A program made the position numbers and the translations under genes. Below the pieces are notes generated by a model, which saw only the letters and a program-made list of their open reading frames with translations, made no database searches and was not told where the DNA came from. A DNA stretch of 64,000 bases, from contig NZ_JAKIKX010000003.1 of the NCBI RefSeq assembly GCF_023283925.1, positions 1-64,000 of the forward strand, written 5' to 3'. Shown one piece after another: positions 57,565 to 64,000 of this stretch (position 1 is the first letter of the stretch; each line of letters opens with the position of its first letter). This DNA is from Shewanella marisflavi. Its GTDB lineage: Bacteria; Pseudomonadota; Gammaproteobacteria; Enterobacterales; Shewanellaceae.

Positions 57565-57604
57565 ATCTTCTTTTCAGTTTTAGCTCCCCCCTTTAAAATT
57601 AATC

Positions 57605-57703
57605 ACGACATTAGTTCAGTTGCTGCTTTGCGAAGAGTAATAGCGATACCTTGCCAAGGTATCGATCATCGGTTGTTTGTTTCTAAGCCGATATGTTGCT
57701 CCA
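57605..57703 (+). pseudogene. Degenerate tRNA-Gly (copy F), unit 1 of a 138-bp tandem repeat
   Basis: 99 bases. The anticodon arm GATACCTTGCCAAGGTAT is perfect and the CCA end is present. The acceptor stem has mismatches (ACGACAT with ATGTTGC), the D-loop holds CTGCTTTGCGAAGAGTAAT and the T arm the GTTTGTTT-type insertion. Confidence 0.85.
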
Positions 57704-57742
57704 ATATTCTTTTCAGTTTTAACTCCCACTTTGAAATTAGTC

Positions 57743-57841
57743 ACCACATTAGCTCAGTTGCTGCTTTGTGCAGAGTAAGTGCGATACCTTGCCAAGGTAT
57801 AGGTCATCGGTTGTTTGATTCTAAGCCGATATGTCGCTCCA
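57743..57841 (+). pseudogene. Degenerate tRNA-Gly (copy G), unit 2 of the 138-bp repeat
   Basis: 99 bases. Perfect anticodon arm with GCC, 3' acceptor strand ATGTCGCTCCA intact, 5' strand altered to ACCACAT. D-loop insertion CTGCTTTGTGCAG can fold as its own small hairpin. T-arm insertion GTTTGATT. Confidence 0.85.
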
Positions 57842-57880
57842 ATCTTCTTTTCGGTTTTAACTTCCCCTTTAAAATTAATC

Positions 57881-57985
57881 ACGACATTAGCTCAGTTGCT
57901 GCTTTGTGCAGAGTAAGGGCGATACCTTGCCAAGGCTTAGGTCCAGTTTGTAGGGCTTATGCGTCTAACTCTATATGTTGCTGCA
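57881..57985 (+). pseudogene. Degenerate tRNA-Gly (copy H), unit 3 of the 138-bp repeat
   Basis: The 5' half is nearly identical to copy G including the CTGCTTTGTGCAG insertion and CTTGCCAAGG. The 3' half has diverged strongly and the CCA region reads TTGCTGCA. Confidence 0.8.
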
Positions 57986-58054
57986 AATTTCCCATCTAAA
58001 GTTTTTAATCCCATAGAAGCACGTTATTTCACTTATGTGTTTTTGCCACTATCG

Positions 58055-58135
58055 GCAACATTAGCTCAGTTGACTCTCTGTATGCTGCGCTGGGCGTATC
58101 TTGCAGAGGTATGGGGCCAGCCAATATGCCCCAGC
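58055..58135 (+). pseudogene. Highly decayed tRNA-Gly remnant (copy I)
   Basis: Starts GCAACATTAGCTCAGTTGACTC, clearly the 5' part of the family (closest to copy D in the D-loop), followed by GTATCTTGCAGAGGTAT in place of the anticodon arm. The remainder is barely recognisable. Confidence 0.6.
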
Positions 58136-58665
58136 AAGCTTTTTCTCACACCCTTTGTTTTTTACAGCAAAGCATCTTACTTCGATTTATCTCTGAGTTT
58201 GCCGTCAGCGGCACTTGCTCGATTGAATCTAGCTCCTTTGAATCCTGGCTTATCGGCTAAAGCATGCTCAGTTACCAAAAGTTGCTTGAAGGATTGGGTC
58301 CTTCAAATTGTATTGTTCGTATATTAAAAACTGGCATAAATTAATCACAAGACGGAGAGATGGCAACAAAGATGAGTTCCCCCCGCTAGCTTGAGGAGGA
58401 CCTAATCATACATTGACTACTTTCTGGTGAATCGAGAAGGGGAGGCAGAATCACAATGCAAATTAACATTGCGATTTTATCACCCCAACTATGGTCCCTG
58501 CTGTTTTGGCCGGTTCACGTAATCAGTCACTTGAGTTCATTTTGCAACCAAGGTGCGTTGAACAATCAAGTTGTACTGGATTTTTAGTTAAGCCAACACA
58601 TTGCAATCAATAGATTTATTAATGCGTAGGTTTTGTAGATTTAGTTCAAATTAGGAGACTCCACA
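58136..58665. other. Intergenic region of about 530 bases, no gene seen
   Basis: AT-rich, with no coding frame that has a start and ribosome site. It holds an operator-like inverted repeat and presumably the promoter of the acyl-CoA operon. No integrase, attachment-site duplication or insertion-sequence ends were recognised. Confidence 0.55.
58450..58475. promoter_or_regulatory. Operator-like inverted repeat upstream of the acyl-CoA operon
   Basis: ATCACAATG, eight bases, CATTGCGAT: nine-base arms with one mismatch, 190 bases ahead of the first gene. A dyad of this size suits a dimeric repressor such as a TetR- or GntR-type regulator. No regulator gene is in the window. Confidence 0.4.
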
Positions 58666-59880
58666 ATGGCTGGAATTCTAGAAGGTATCCGAGTAATTGA
58701 AGTTGCATCAATGGCAGCTGCACCATCTGCAACCGTAATGCTTGCCGACCACGGTGCTGAAGTGATTAAGATTGAACCGCTAGCAGGCGACCCATGGCGC
58801 TATGGTCACATGGTTGCTGGCATGCCAAAAAGCAAAATAGCCTACACCACCTATACACAGAATCGCACTAAGAAGTCAGTGGCTCTGGATTTGAAACAGC
58901 CAGAAGCACAGGCGGCGTTACTTAAGTTAGTCGCGACGGCGGATGTGTTCTTAACTAACTCTCCACGTAATGTGCAAAAACACCTTAAGCACACCTACGA
59001 AGATATCAAAGCGGTCAATCCAGAAATCGTATACGCCTGGATTAACGGTTTCGGTTTGGAAGGTCCAGACAAAGATGCCCCAGGCTTTGATATGACAGCT
59101 TGGTATGCACGTACAGGCATTATGGAAGAGCTGCGTCCGAAAGAAGCTGGCCCAGTTCCGCTCCCAGTTGGCACCGGCGACTTGAATACCGCCACGGCGC
59201 TATTCAGTGCAGTAATGACAGGCCTTTTCCATAAAGAGCGTACCGGTAAAGGCTCTAAAGTCTCTACCTCTCTGATGAATAACGGCTTGTGGGCTAACTC
59301 AAGCATGATGCAGGCCGCATTAGTTGGCGCACCAGCGATGAAGAAGTATCACCGTGAAGAGTGGCCAAACCCAGTCACTGGTGGTGTGTTCAAAACCCAA
59401 GATAACCGTTATGTCATTATCGTTGAGCTGAACCCAAACAACGTTGATAACTTGCGCGATGCCTTCGGCGCGGATCACTTAAAAGGTGATGAGCGCTTCG
59501 CAACGCCTGAGCAGCGCGCGGTAAACCATCAAGCGCTGTTTGATGAGATGCAAGCGATTGTTGGCCAGCATGATCTCGCTAAGGTAAAAGCACGCCTAAA
59601 AGAGTTCGGAGTCAACTTCAGCGTGGTGCAAACCACTGAAGAGTGTACTCGTGACGAGCACATGATCGCCAATGGCTGCTTCCCTGAAGTAGAGGGTACT
59701 GACGGTATCCGCACCATTGATAGCCCAATCCAGGTTGAAGGTAACGGCATTAACAAGGTTAAGCCGCAAAACCCACCTAAAGTTGGCGAGCACACTATGT
59801 CTGCGCTAACTGGCCTTGGCTATAGCGAAGAAGAAGTGCAAGCACTGGTTGCAGCGAAAGCCGTTGGACTTCCACGTTAA
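58666..59880 (+). CDS. Class III CoA-transferase (CaiB/BaiF family)
   Basis: A 404-residue family III CoA-transferase moving CoA between carboxylic acids. Typical parts: GIRVIEVASMAAAPSATVMLADHG at the N-terminus (VIEVASMAAAPS), ADHGAEVIKIEPLAGDPWR, catalytic Asp in PGFDMTAWYARTG (about residue 144), GDLNTATALFSAVMTGLFH and GKGSKVSTSLMNNGLW. Length matches E. coli CaiB (405). The acids involved are not known; carnitine/crotonobetaine-type or other unsaturated acids are possible from the neighbours. TTAGGAG lies ahead of the ATG. First gene of the operon. Confidence 0.88.
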   Translation: MAGILEGIRVIEVASMAAAPSATVMLADHGAEVIKIEPLAGDPWRYGHMVAGMPKSKIAYTTYTQNRTKKSVALDLKQPEAQAALLKLVATADVFLTNSPRNVQKHLKHTYEDIKAVNPEIVYAWINGFGLEGPDKDAPGFDMTAWYARTGIMEELRPKEAGPVPLPVGTGDLNTATALFSAVMTGLFHKERTGKGSKVSTSLMNNGLWANSSMMQAALVGAPAMKKYHREEWPNPVTGGVFKTQDNRYVIIVELNPNNVDNLRDAFGADHLKGDERFATPEQRAVNHQALFDEMQAIVGQHDLAKVKARLKEFGVNFSVVQTTEECTRDEHMIANGCFPEVEGTDGIRTIDSPIQVEGNGINKVKPQNPPKVGEHTMSALTGLGYSEEEVQALVAAKAVGLPR

Positions 59881-59905
59881 TCACATCAAGCGAAAAGATG
59901 TAATA

Positions 59906-59948
59906 CCAACCTGGGTGTATCTATAAGGCTATGGCCAGGTTGGGTTTT
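59906..59948 (+). terminator. Terminator-like hairpin inside the operon
   Basis: A perfect nine-base stem CCAACCTGG/CCAGGTTGG with a 20-base loop is followed by GUUUU. It lies between the CoA-transferase and the first MaoC gene and could reduce downstream expression. Confidence 0.4.
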
Positions 59949-59973
59949 CAAATTCAAATAGAGGGTAAATATC

Positions 59974-60432
59974 ATGTCAGATCATAAGTTTTTTGAAGAT
60001 TTCGAAATTGGCGAAAGCTTTGTCACTAACGCACGCACCATTACGGAAACCGACATTGTCATGCATGCCATGCACAGTGGTGACTGGCAACCGCATCACA
60101 CCAACGAAGAATTTGCTAAAGAGCAACCATTTAGAACGCGTATTGCCCACGGCAATCTGACTTTCTGTGTCAGTACTGGTTTGATTTTCCAGTCTTCTTC
60201 AGAAAATCCAAACATCATGGCTTACGGCTTCAACAAAGTGCGTTATCCAGCGCCTGTCTTTCCTGGGGACACTATCAAGGTAGAAGTCACCATCATTGAG
60301 AAGAAAGACCATCCTAAGCAGAAAACACACGGCCTGATAACACAGACCGAAGTGACCACTAACCAACGCGGCGACACCGTGGCTTATGTTGAGCATGAGT
60401 TGTTTGTGACCAAGCGAACTCCTACGGCATAA
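59974..60432 (+). CDS. MaoC-like (hotdog-fold) hydratase, first of two
   Basis: A 152-residue single-hotdog protein. The hydratase 2 motif is present with Asp and His in HSGDWQPHHTNEEFA (about residues 36-50); also IAHGNLTFCVSTGL and YPAPVFPGDTIKVEVTI. Related proteins add water to 2-enoyl-CoA or act on mesaconyl/itaconyl-type CoA esters. The very similar gene that follows suggests a duplicated pair, possibly a heterodimer. Start ATG with GAGGGTAA ahead. Confidence 0.85.
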   Translation: MSDHKFFEDFEIGESFVTNARTITETDIVMHAMHSGDWQPHHTNEEFAKEQPFRTRIAHGNLTFCVSTGLIFQSSSENPNIMAYGFNKVRYPAPVFPGDTIKVEVTIIEKKDHPKQKTHGLITQTEVTTNQRGDTVAYVEHELFVTKRTPTA

Positions 60433-60443
60433 CCCCAAGTGAT

Positions 60444-60484
60444 TGAGCCTACCCCGCTATTGATATTCAGCGAGGATAGGCTCA
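60444..60484 (+). other. Long inverted repeat between the two MaoC genes
   Basis: TGAGCCTA with TAGGCTCA, extended inward by an imperfect CCCCGCT/AGCGAGG stem. No U tract follows, so an RNA-processing or stability element is more likely than a terminator. Confidence 0.5.
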
Positions 60485-60570
60485 GCCAGATGGCATGGTG
60501 CAGATGTTCGATGCCAAGCTAAATTTCCTTAAATTCTGCGACATGCAGAATTCAAAAAGAGAGAACAGAT

Positions 60571-61044
60571 ATGAGTGAAGTAGCGAAGTATAAAGAAGTA
60601 GCCAAATTCTTTGAAGATTTTGAAATCGGCGAAACACGTACGACTGCAGGCAGAACCATTACAGAAACTGATTTTGTTATGCACGCAATGCATTCGGGTG
60701 ACTGGATGCCACACCACACAGATGCTGAGTGGTGTAAGACACAACCGTTTAAAAAGCCGATTATCCATGGCAACGCGACATTTAGTATCAGCACGGGTTT
60801 ATGCATTCAAGGTGAGCCATTAAATCCACATGGCATGTCTTACGGCTACGACAAAATCCGTTATCCAAACCCTGTGTTTGAAGGTGACACCATTCAAGTC
60901 ACCATGACTGTGATTGAGAAAAAAGATCATCCTAAACGCCCGACTCACGGTTTGATCACTGAAGAGAAAGTGACCACTAACCAACATGGTCAAGTTGTAT
61001 GCGTCGCTCACCACGTTATCTATGTAGAGAAACGTAATCCTTAG
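60571..61044 (+). CDS. MaoC-like (hotdog-fold) hydratase, second of two
   Basis: A 157-residue paralogue of the gene before it: FEDFEIGETRTTAGRTITETD, HSGDWMPHHTDAEW with the Asp/His pair, IIHGNATFSISTGL and YPNPVFEGDTIQVTM. The catalytic residues are kept in both copies, so both may be active or they may pair. AGAGAG precedes the ATG. Confidence 0.85.
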   Translation: MSEVAKYKEVAKFFEDFEIGETRTTAGRTITETDFVMHAMHSGDWMPHHTDAEWCKTQPFKKPIIHGNATFSISTGLCIQGEPLNPHGMSYGYDKIRYPNPVFEGDTIQVTMTVIEKKDHPKRPTHGLITEEKVTTNQHGQVVCVAHHVIYVEKRNP

Positions 61045-61091
61045 TCTTTAAGGTTCATTTCGCCAATTATCGTTGAAAGGAGAATAAGTCG

Positions 61092-62681
61092 ATGAAAGTA
61101 AACGAACATAAAGCCTCTAAATTGGAACAGTTTCGTTGTATGGACGTTGCTTGGCTGCTGAACCAATGGGTTGAGCGCCAACCAGACAAGCCGTTTGTTG
61201 TTTGGTCTCCTTTCGATGACAGCCCAAGTCAATCTTGGACTTATGCGGAGTTATCACTTGCAGCCAAGCAGGTTGCAGCCGGACTGAAAAAGCGCGGGGT
61301 AAGTGAAGGAAAATTTGTCTTAATGCATTTTGACAATTCTCCTGATTTTCTTATCGCTTGGTTTGCCTGTGCCTATCTTGGTGCTGTGCCGGTGACGACC
61401 AATACGCGCTCAGTGGCGGAAAATGTTCACTATTTCGCGCAGGTCATGAACCCTGTGTGTGCGATCACGTCAGCAGACTATGCAAATGTGGTGCGTGAAG
61501 CATGCGGCGACTTAACGCCCGTGATTGTCTCTGGGGAGATGACACCAAAAGCTGTTGCCACTTTACATACAGAATCTTTTGCCGATCTCGCGTGCAATGA
61601 GCCCACTCCTGAGCTGACGAGCGATCCTGAGCGTAATTTTGCGGTTCAGTTTACATCAGGCACCACCTCACGCCCTAAACCCACCATGTGGAGCAATGCC
61701 AATGCATTGTGGGCGGGTAAGTCGATGTCAACCAACCTGCGTTTAAATAACGACGACAGAACTTTACTCTTTCTCCCCCTGTTTCATGCCAACGCGCAGA
61801 TCAGTTTATTAAGCACCTTGTGGGTCGGCGGTACTGTCGTTGTGCAGCCTAAATTCTCAGTATCGCGTTTTTGGGATGCTTGTGTTGCTCATGATATCAC
61901 TTGGATATCTATGATTCCTTTCGCTTTTAAAGCGCTTAAAGGTAAGCCAGTGCCTTCAGACCATAAAGTCCGAGTGATGATGGGGCTTGAGCTGATGCCC
62001 GAGCTTGAAAAAGAGTTTGGTGTACAAATTATGGCGATGTGGGGCATGACGGAAACCCTCTCTGCTTGCATAGTGACCGACCCGTTTCACCCAGGTCCTG
62101 CGGGGAGCATTGGCCGTCCTTCACCCTTCTACGATATCGAAATTCGTAAGGAAGAAGATGGGCGTTTAGCCGGGCCAGGCGAGCAAGGTCTCTTGTTCGT
62201 GCGTGGCGAGCGCGGCGTGACGCTGTTTAAAGAATATTACCAACAAGCAGACCATACCGCGGAAGCGTTCGATAAGAGTGGCGCTCTCGATACCGGCGAC
62301 ATCATCCGCATCGATGAGCAAGGCTGGCTGCATTATGTCGCGCGTTACAAAGATATGTTGCGAGTTGGCGGTGAAAACGTTGCTGCACTAGAGATCGAAA
62401 CTGCCATAGATGAAACCGGTTTGGTGATGGAGTGTGCCGTGGTTGGTCAGCAGCACTACATGTTAGGTGAAGTCCCAGTTGCATTTGTTTCACTGAGTGA
62501 TGAAGGCAAAAAACTCAAACATGAGCAAGTGAGTGAGAGAGTGATAGCCCACTGTCGTGAAAAACTGGCGGATTTCAAAGTCCCCAGAAGCGTGATGATT
62601 GTAGCGAGCTTTCCACGCTCAACCCTAGACAGAATTTCGAAAAAAGTATTGAGAGAACGACTGCCTCCAATCGAGTCATAA
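61092..62681 (+). CDS. AMP-dependent acyl-CoA synthetase (CaiC-like)
   Basis: A 529-residue ANL-family ligase activating a carboxylic acid through an acyl-adenylate. Motifs: FTSGTTSRPKPTMWS (phosphate loop, with Ser replacing the common Gly), MWGMTETLSA, LDTGDIIRID, RVGGENVAALEIE, and the C-terminal catalytic Lys in DRISKKVLRERL. It is similar in layout to carnitine-CoA ligase CaiC. GAAAGGAG precedes the ATG. In this operon it probably supplies the starting CoA ester. Confidence 0.87.
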   Translation: MKVNEHKASKLEQFRCMDVAWLLNQWVERQPDKPFVVWSPFDDSPSQSWTYAELSLAAKQVAAGLKKRGVSEGKFVLMHFDNSPDFLIAWFACAYLGAVPVTTNTRSVAENVHYFAQVMNPVCAITSADYANVVREACGDLTPVIVSGEMTPKAVATLHTESFADLACNEPTPELTSDPERNFAVQFTSGTTSRPKPTMWSNANALWAGKSMSTNLRLNNDDRTLLFLPLFHANAQISLLSTLWVGGTVVVQPKFSVSRFWDACVAHDITWISMIPFAFKALKGKPVPSDHKVRVMMGLELMPELEKEFGVQIMAMWGMTETLSACIVTDPFHPGPAGSIGRPSPFYDIEIRKEEDGRLAGPGEQGLLFVRGERGVTLFKEYYQQADHTAEAFDKSGALDTGDIIRIDEQGWLHYVARYKDMLRVGGENVAALEIETAIDETGLVMECAVVGQQHYMLGEVPVAFVSLSDEGKKLKHEQVSERVIAHCREKLADFKVPRSVMIVASFPRSTLDRISKKVLRERLPPIES

Positions 62682-62754
62682 GCTCATTGTTGACGCGATT
62701 TTCAACTCAATATCAAAAACTTGTAAAGAATTAGTAATTAATCAGGAGCTAAAG

Positions 62755-63531
62755 ATGGCGACCTACAAATATGTAACTACAGAACAGATTGGCAATGTGG
62801 GAGTGGTGACTTTTAATCGCCCTGAAGCATTAAATGCCTTGAACGAACAAGTAGAAATGGATGTGACCGATGCACTGAAAGCCTTCGATGCAGATGACGC
62901 GATAGGCTGCATGGTACTGGCGGGTGGCGACAAAGCCTTTTGTGCTGGCGCAGACCTAAAGTGGATTGCCTCACAAGACTTTGATTCGGCTTATCGTGGC
63001 AACCTTGCGGCCTATATGGACCAAGTGGCTAAGCTGCGTAAACCAGTAGTGGCAGCTGTGCGTGGTTTTGCCTTTGGTGGCGGCACCGAAATCGCTTTGA
63101 TGTGCGACATCATCATTGCCGATAGCACCGCTAAATTTGCCTTACCTGAAGTGACGCTAGGCGTGATTCCTGGCGGCGGTGGTCCGGCTCGATTAACGCG
63201 TGCGGTAGGCAAAGCCAAGGCCATGTATTACATCCTGACTGGCAAATCTTTCAGCGCCGAAGAAGCAGAGCGCATCGGCTTGATCACTAAAGTCGTTGAA
63301 GACGGTCAATTATTCGATGAAGCCATGGCTGTAGCAAGTGCCATTGCCAGCAACCCCCGTTTAGCCGTGTTAGCGGGTAAAGAAGCCGTTAACCAACAAG
63401 CCGAAGTGCCACTGGCACCTGGGCTTAACCTTGAGCGTCGCTTATTCCATGGCCTGTTTGGTACAGAAGATCAGCGCGAAGGCATGACTGCATTTGCCGA
63501 AAAACGTAAACCTAATTACAAAAAATATTAA
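62755..63531 (+). CDS. Enoyl-CoA hydratase/isomerase (crotonase family)
   Basis: A 258-residue crotonase with oxyanion-hole segments GGDKAFCAGADLKW (about 59-72) and GFAFGGGTEIALMCD (about 104-118). A catalytic-type Glu is in ALPEVTLGVIPGGGG. Both Glu positions of hydratases (TEIAL and LPEV) are kept, so hydratase activity is likely. AGGAG precedes the ATG. A second crotonase gene follows after 30 bases. Confidence 0.88.
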   Translation: MATYKYVTTEQIGNVGVVTFNRPEALNALNEQVEMDVTDALKAFDADDAIGCMVLAGGDKAFCAGADLKWIASQDFDSAYRGNLAAYMDQVAKLRKPVVAAVRGFAFGGGTEIALMCDIIIADSTAKFALPEVTLGVIPGGGGPARLTRAVGKAKAMYYILTGKSFSAEEAERIGLITKVVEDGQLFDEAMAVASAIASNPRLAVLAGKEAVNQQAEVPLAPGLNLERRLFHGLFGTEDQREGMTAFAEKRKPNYKKY

Positions 63532-63561
63532 TTTTCACAGGTAAGTATTGAGGAAAATATT

Positions 63562-64000
63562 ATGAGTAAAGTAATCGTCGAAAAGAACAAGGGTATTGTG
63601 CATGTAAAAATCAACCGTCCTGAGGTGATGAATGCCTGTGATGGTGAAACCTATAATGCGATCGCCGATGCCTGGGATGAGCTGGAAAACGACCCAACGC
63701 TGCGTGTTGGTATCATCAGCGGTGAAGGTCGCGCATTCTGTGTGGGCACTGATATCAAATGGGTGAACTCTCCTGCGGCCGATGGTTTTGTTGACCGCCT
63801 ATACCCACGTCTTATGACCATGACAAAACCTGTTATTGCGGCTATTCACGGCCACTGTAACGGTGGTGGTTTGGAGCAAGCTTTAGGAGCGGATATCCGC
63901 GTGTGTGCCGATAATGCACACTTTGGTTTTGGTGAGATTCGTCTTGGCTGGATCCCTGGTGGTCACGGTACCCAACGTTTACCACGCGTGATCCCTCTGG
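63562..64000 (+). CDS. Enoyl-CoA hydratase/isomerase, second crotonase (cut by right edge)
   Basis: An open frame starts at ATG 63562 after GAGGAAAA and runs to the window end, giving 146 residues. Crotonase motifs: GEGRAFCVGTDIKW and HGHCNGGGLEQALGAD, then FGEIRLGWIPGGHGTQ with a Glu at the hydratase position. It differs clearly from the preceding crotonase (Val for Ala in the first motif, Cys in the second), so the two probably act on different steps or substrates. Confidence 0.88.
   Translation, partial: MSKVIVEKNKGIVHVKINRPEVMNACDGETYNAIADAWDELENDPTLRVGIISGEGRAFCVGTDIKWVNSPAADGFVDRLYPRLMTMTKPVIAAIHGHCNGGGLEQALGADIRVCADNAHFGFGEIRLGWIPGGHGTQRLPRVIPL

Larger units (their letters stand above)
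57605..57985 (+). repeat. Tandem repeat with 138-bp period (degenerate tRNA plus spacer)
   Basis: The starts of copies F, G and H are exactly 138 bases apart. The spacers behind the tRNA-like parts are also related to one another (TCTTTTCGGTTTTAACTTCC type). The array was evidently multiplied after the insertions were acquired. Confidence 0.9.

Noticed and set aside
57000..58135. Regular repeats considered as a CRISPR array
   Set aside because: The repeated unit is a tRNA gene, spacers are related to each other or only eight bases long, and no cas genes are present.
57015..58327. Open frames of 122-172 codons through the tRNA array
   Set aside because: They are repeated translations of tRNA genes and degenerate copies, without ribosome sites.
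57000..58665. Integrated element at the tRNA-Gly array
   Set aside because: No integrase, no clear attachment-site duplication and no mobile-element genes are visible; transfer of the acyl-CoA operon remains only a possibility.

Overview
The window reads as a chromosomal segment of a marine gammaproteobacterium, most probably a Shewanella. The evidence is an octaheme tetrathionate reductase operon with a DUF3373 porin-like partner, several other c-type cytochromes, and core-gene orders typical of the group: metJ/metBL-metF; uvrA/yajR-ssb-dusA; tolC/nudF-yqiB-cpdA-yqiA-parE; orn/rsgA-psd-mscM followed by tRNA-Gly. Names rest on motif and synteny recognition, not on a database search.

Layout. 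1-6.0 kb (minus strand): a type I secretion operon of two ABC proteins and a membrane fusion protein, followed by the start of a large substrate gene that runs off the left edge through a (TGCCAG)n microsatellite encoding a Gly-Thr tract. 6.2-9.8 kb: anaerobic respiratory operon (monoheme cytochrome, outer-membrane barrel, octaheme cytochrome) with an FNR/EtrA-type box upstream. 10.2-12.2 kb: TraF_2-type outer-membrane protein and a TSUP exporter. 12.3-17.6 kb: the methionine regulon (metJ, metBL, metF) with tandem MetJ boxes. 17.7-19.4 kb: two diheme cytochromes of TsdB/TsdA type. 19.4-24.1 kb: CWC protein, RcsF-like lipoprotein, three tandem Sel1-repeat paralogues and an FAD oxidoreductase. 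24.2-33.7 kb: deaD, an M28 peptidase, uvrA, yajR, ssb, dusA.

33.7-35.0 kb holds the best-supported novelty: a small operon of envelope proteins (secreted 92 aa, membrane 34 aa, PspC-like 68 aa, PspG-like 119 aa) behind two TAGTGA-type upstream sites, an IHF consensus and a sigma-54 -24/-12 promoter. It lies directly after dusA, where E. coli carries pspG. 35-47.7 kb: a crotonase, a copper chaperone and envelope genes, then tolC, nudF-yqiB-cpdA-yqiA-parE and parC, with a beta-propeller dehydrogenase gene between parE and parC. 47.8-56.9 kb: bfd, a hydroxyacid dehydrogenase, ugpQ, mscM, an EamA exporter, psd, rsgA and orn.

57.0-58.1 kb is a tRNA-Gly(GCC) array: four intact genes interleaved with six degenerate copies. 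Several degenerate copies share the same D-loop and T-arm insertions, and three of them form a 138-bp tandem repeat. 58.7-64 kb: an acyl-CoA operon (class III CoA-transferase, two MaoC hydratases, acyl-CoA synthetase, two crotonases, the last one cut by the window edge). No CRISPR array, integrase or transposase gene was seen.
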